Positions 16,054 to 16,186 of a stretch of 16,186 nt of DNA are shown in pieces. The first letter of the stretch is position 1, and the number at the start of each line of letters is the position of its first letter. The translations under genes were made by a program, and so were the position numbers. Origin of the DNA: Altererythrobacter sp. Lineage in GTDB: Bacteria; Pseudomonadota; Alphaproteobacteria; Sphingomonadales; Sphingomonadaceae. The notes under the pieces are model-generated. The model worked only from the letters and a program-made list of their open reading frames with translations. It was not told the origin of the DNA and searched no databases. The DNA lies in assembly GCA_023299945.1 (NCBI GenBank), contig JALZVZ010000027.1, positions 1 through 16,186 on the forward strand, read 5' to 3'.

Positions 16054-16186
16054 TTAAGCAGCACCGGCACCTTTTTCTACATCACGCTTTGCGACCACGT
16101 AAGAATAGATGATGCCTACCATCAGGACCACTCCGCTGCCGCTGGCAACAAAGGTAGAATCTGCGATAACAGCGATTACGATCAAG
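16054..16186 (-). CDS. C-terminus of a membrane protein (cut by the right edge)
   Basis: Reading the minus strand, 43 codons run into the stop TAA at 16056-16054. The visible sequence is hydrophobic (LIVIAVIADSTFVASGSGVV, then LMVGIIYSYVV) and ends in a charged tail AKRDVEKGAGAA. This suggests one or two membrane segments with a short cytoplasmic tail, as at the end of a transporter or other integral membrane protein. The family cannot be determined from this piece. It converges on the LuxR-type gene with a 71-base gap. Confidence 0.6.
   Translation of the reverse strand, partial: LIVIAVIADSTFVASGSGVVLMVGIIYSYVVAKRDVEKGAGAA

Noticed and set aside
1..16186. Search for tRNA, rRNA, CRISPR arrays, insertion sequences and att sites
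   Set aside because: No cloverleaf, direct-repeat array, transposase or terminal inverted repeats of an element were seen by eye.

Overview
The window looks like a piece of an alphaproteobacterial chromosome, most likely order Sphingomonadales and perhaps the Erythrobacter group. This is an inference from the style of the proteins: an EttA ABC-F ATPase, a YcbB-type L,D-transpeptidase, small secreted proteins with acidic tails, and giant DUF11 surface proteins. No rRNA or other taxonomic marker is present. G+C, counted by hand on single 60-base rows, is about 47-55% in most genes and falls to about 33-45% in parts of 14.7-15.3 kb.

Layout. (1) 1-7254, plus strand: a surface module. A giant protein cut by the left edge carries Ig-like and DUF11 domains followed by a long C-terminal beta-rich region, probably an outer-membrane barrel. 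Nine bases later comes a secreted 740-residue DUF11 protein whose two halves look duplicated. The two are probably co-transcribed. (2) 7326-8744, minus: a secreted zinc M28 peptidase with all metal ligands present. (3) 8745-9192: no gene recognised. (4) 10822-9193, minus: a small secreted protein followed 16 bases later by an L,D-transpeptidase, probably one envelope operon. (5) 10823-11127: a divergent intergenic region with a palindromic hairpin. (6) 11128-11499, plus: a small secreted or membrane protein with a proline-rich stretch, a hydrophobic segment and an acidic tail, followed by a textbook intrinsic terminator. (7) 12803-11589, minus: a membrane diguanylate cyclase with intact active site and I-site. 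(8) 12981-14660, plus: ettA. (9) 15009-14665, minus: a MarR-like regulator, converging on ettA. (10) 15233-15982, plus: a LuxR-type regulator with a divergent ligand domain. A perfect 13-bp inverted repeat lies between these two divergent regulator genes, right in front of the MarR-like gene. (11) 16054-16186, minus: the C-terminus of a membrane protein cut by the right edge.

How the parts may work together: much of the window serves the envelope (surface barrel and adhesin-like pair, secreted peptidase, peptidoglycan cross-linker, two small exported proteins). c-di-GMP synthesis and ettA are separate, housekeeping-like units. The two regulators at the right form a compact local circuit of unknown target. 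The best candidates for something undescribed are the barrel/DUF11 pair and the MarR/LuxR pair with its inverted repeat.
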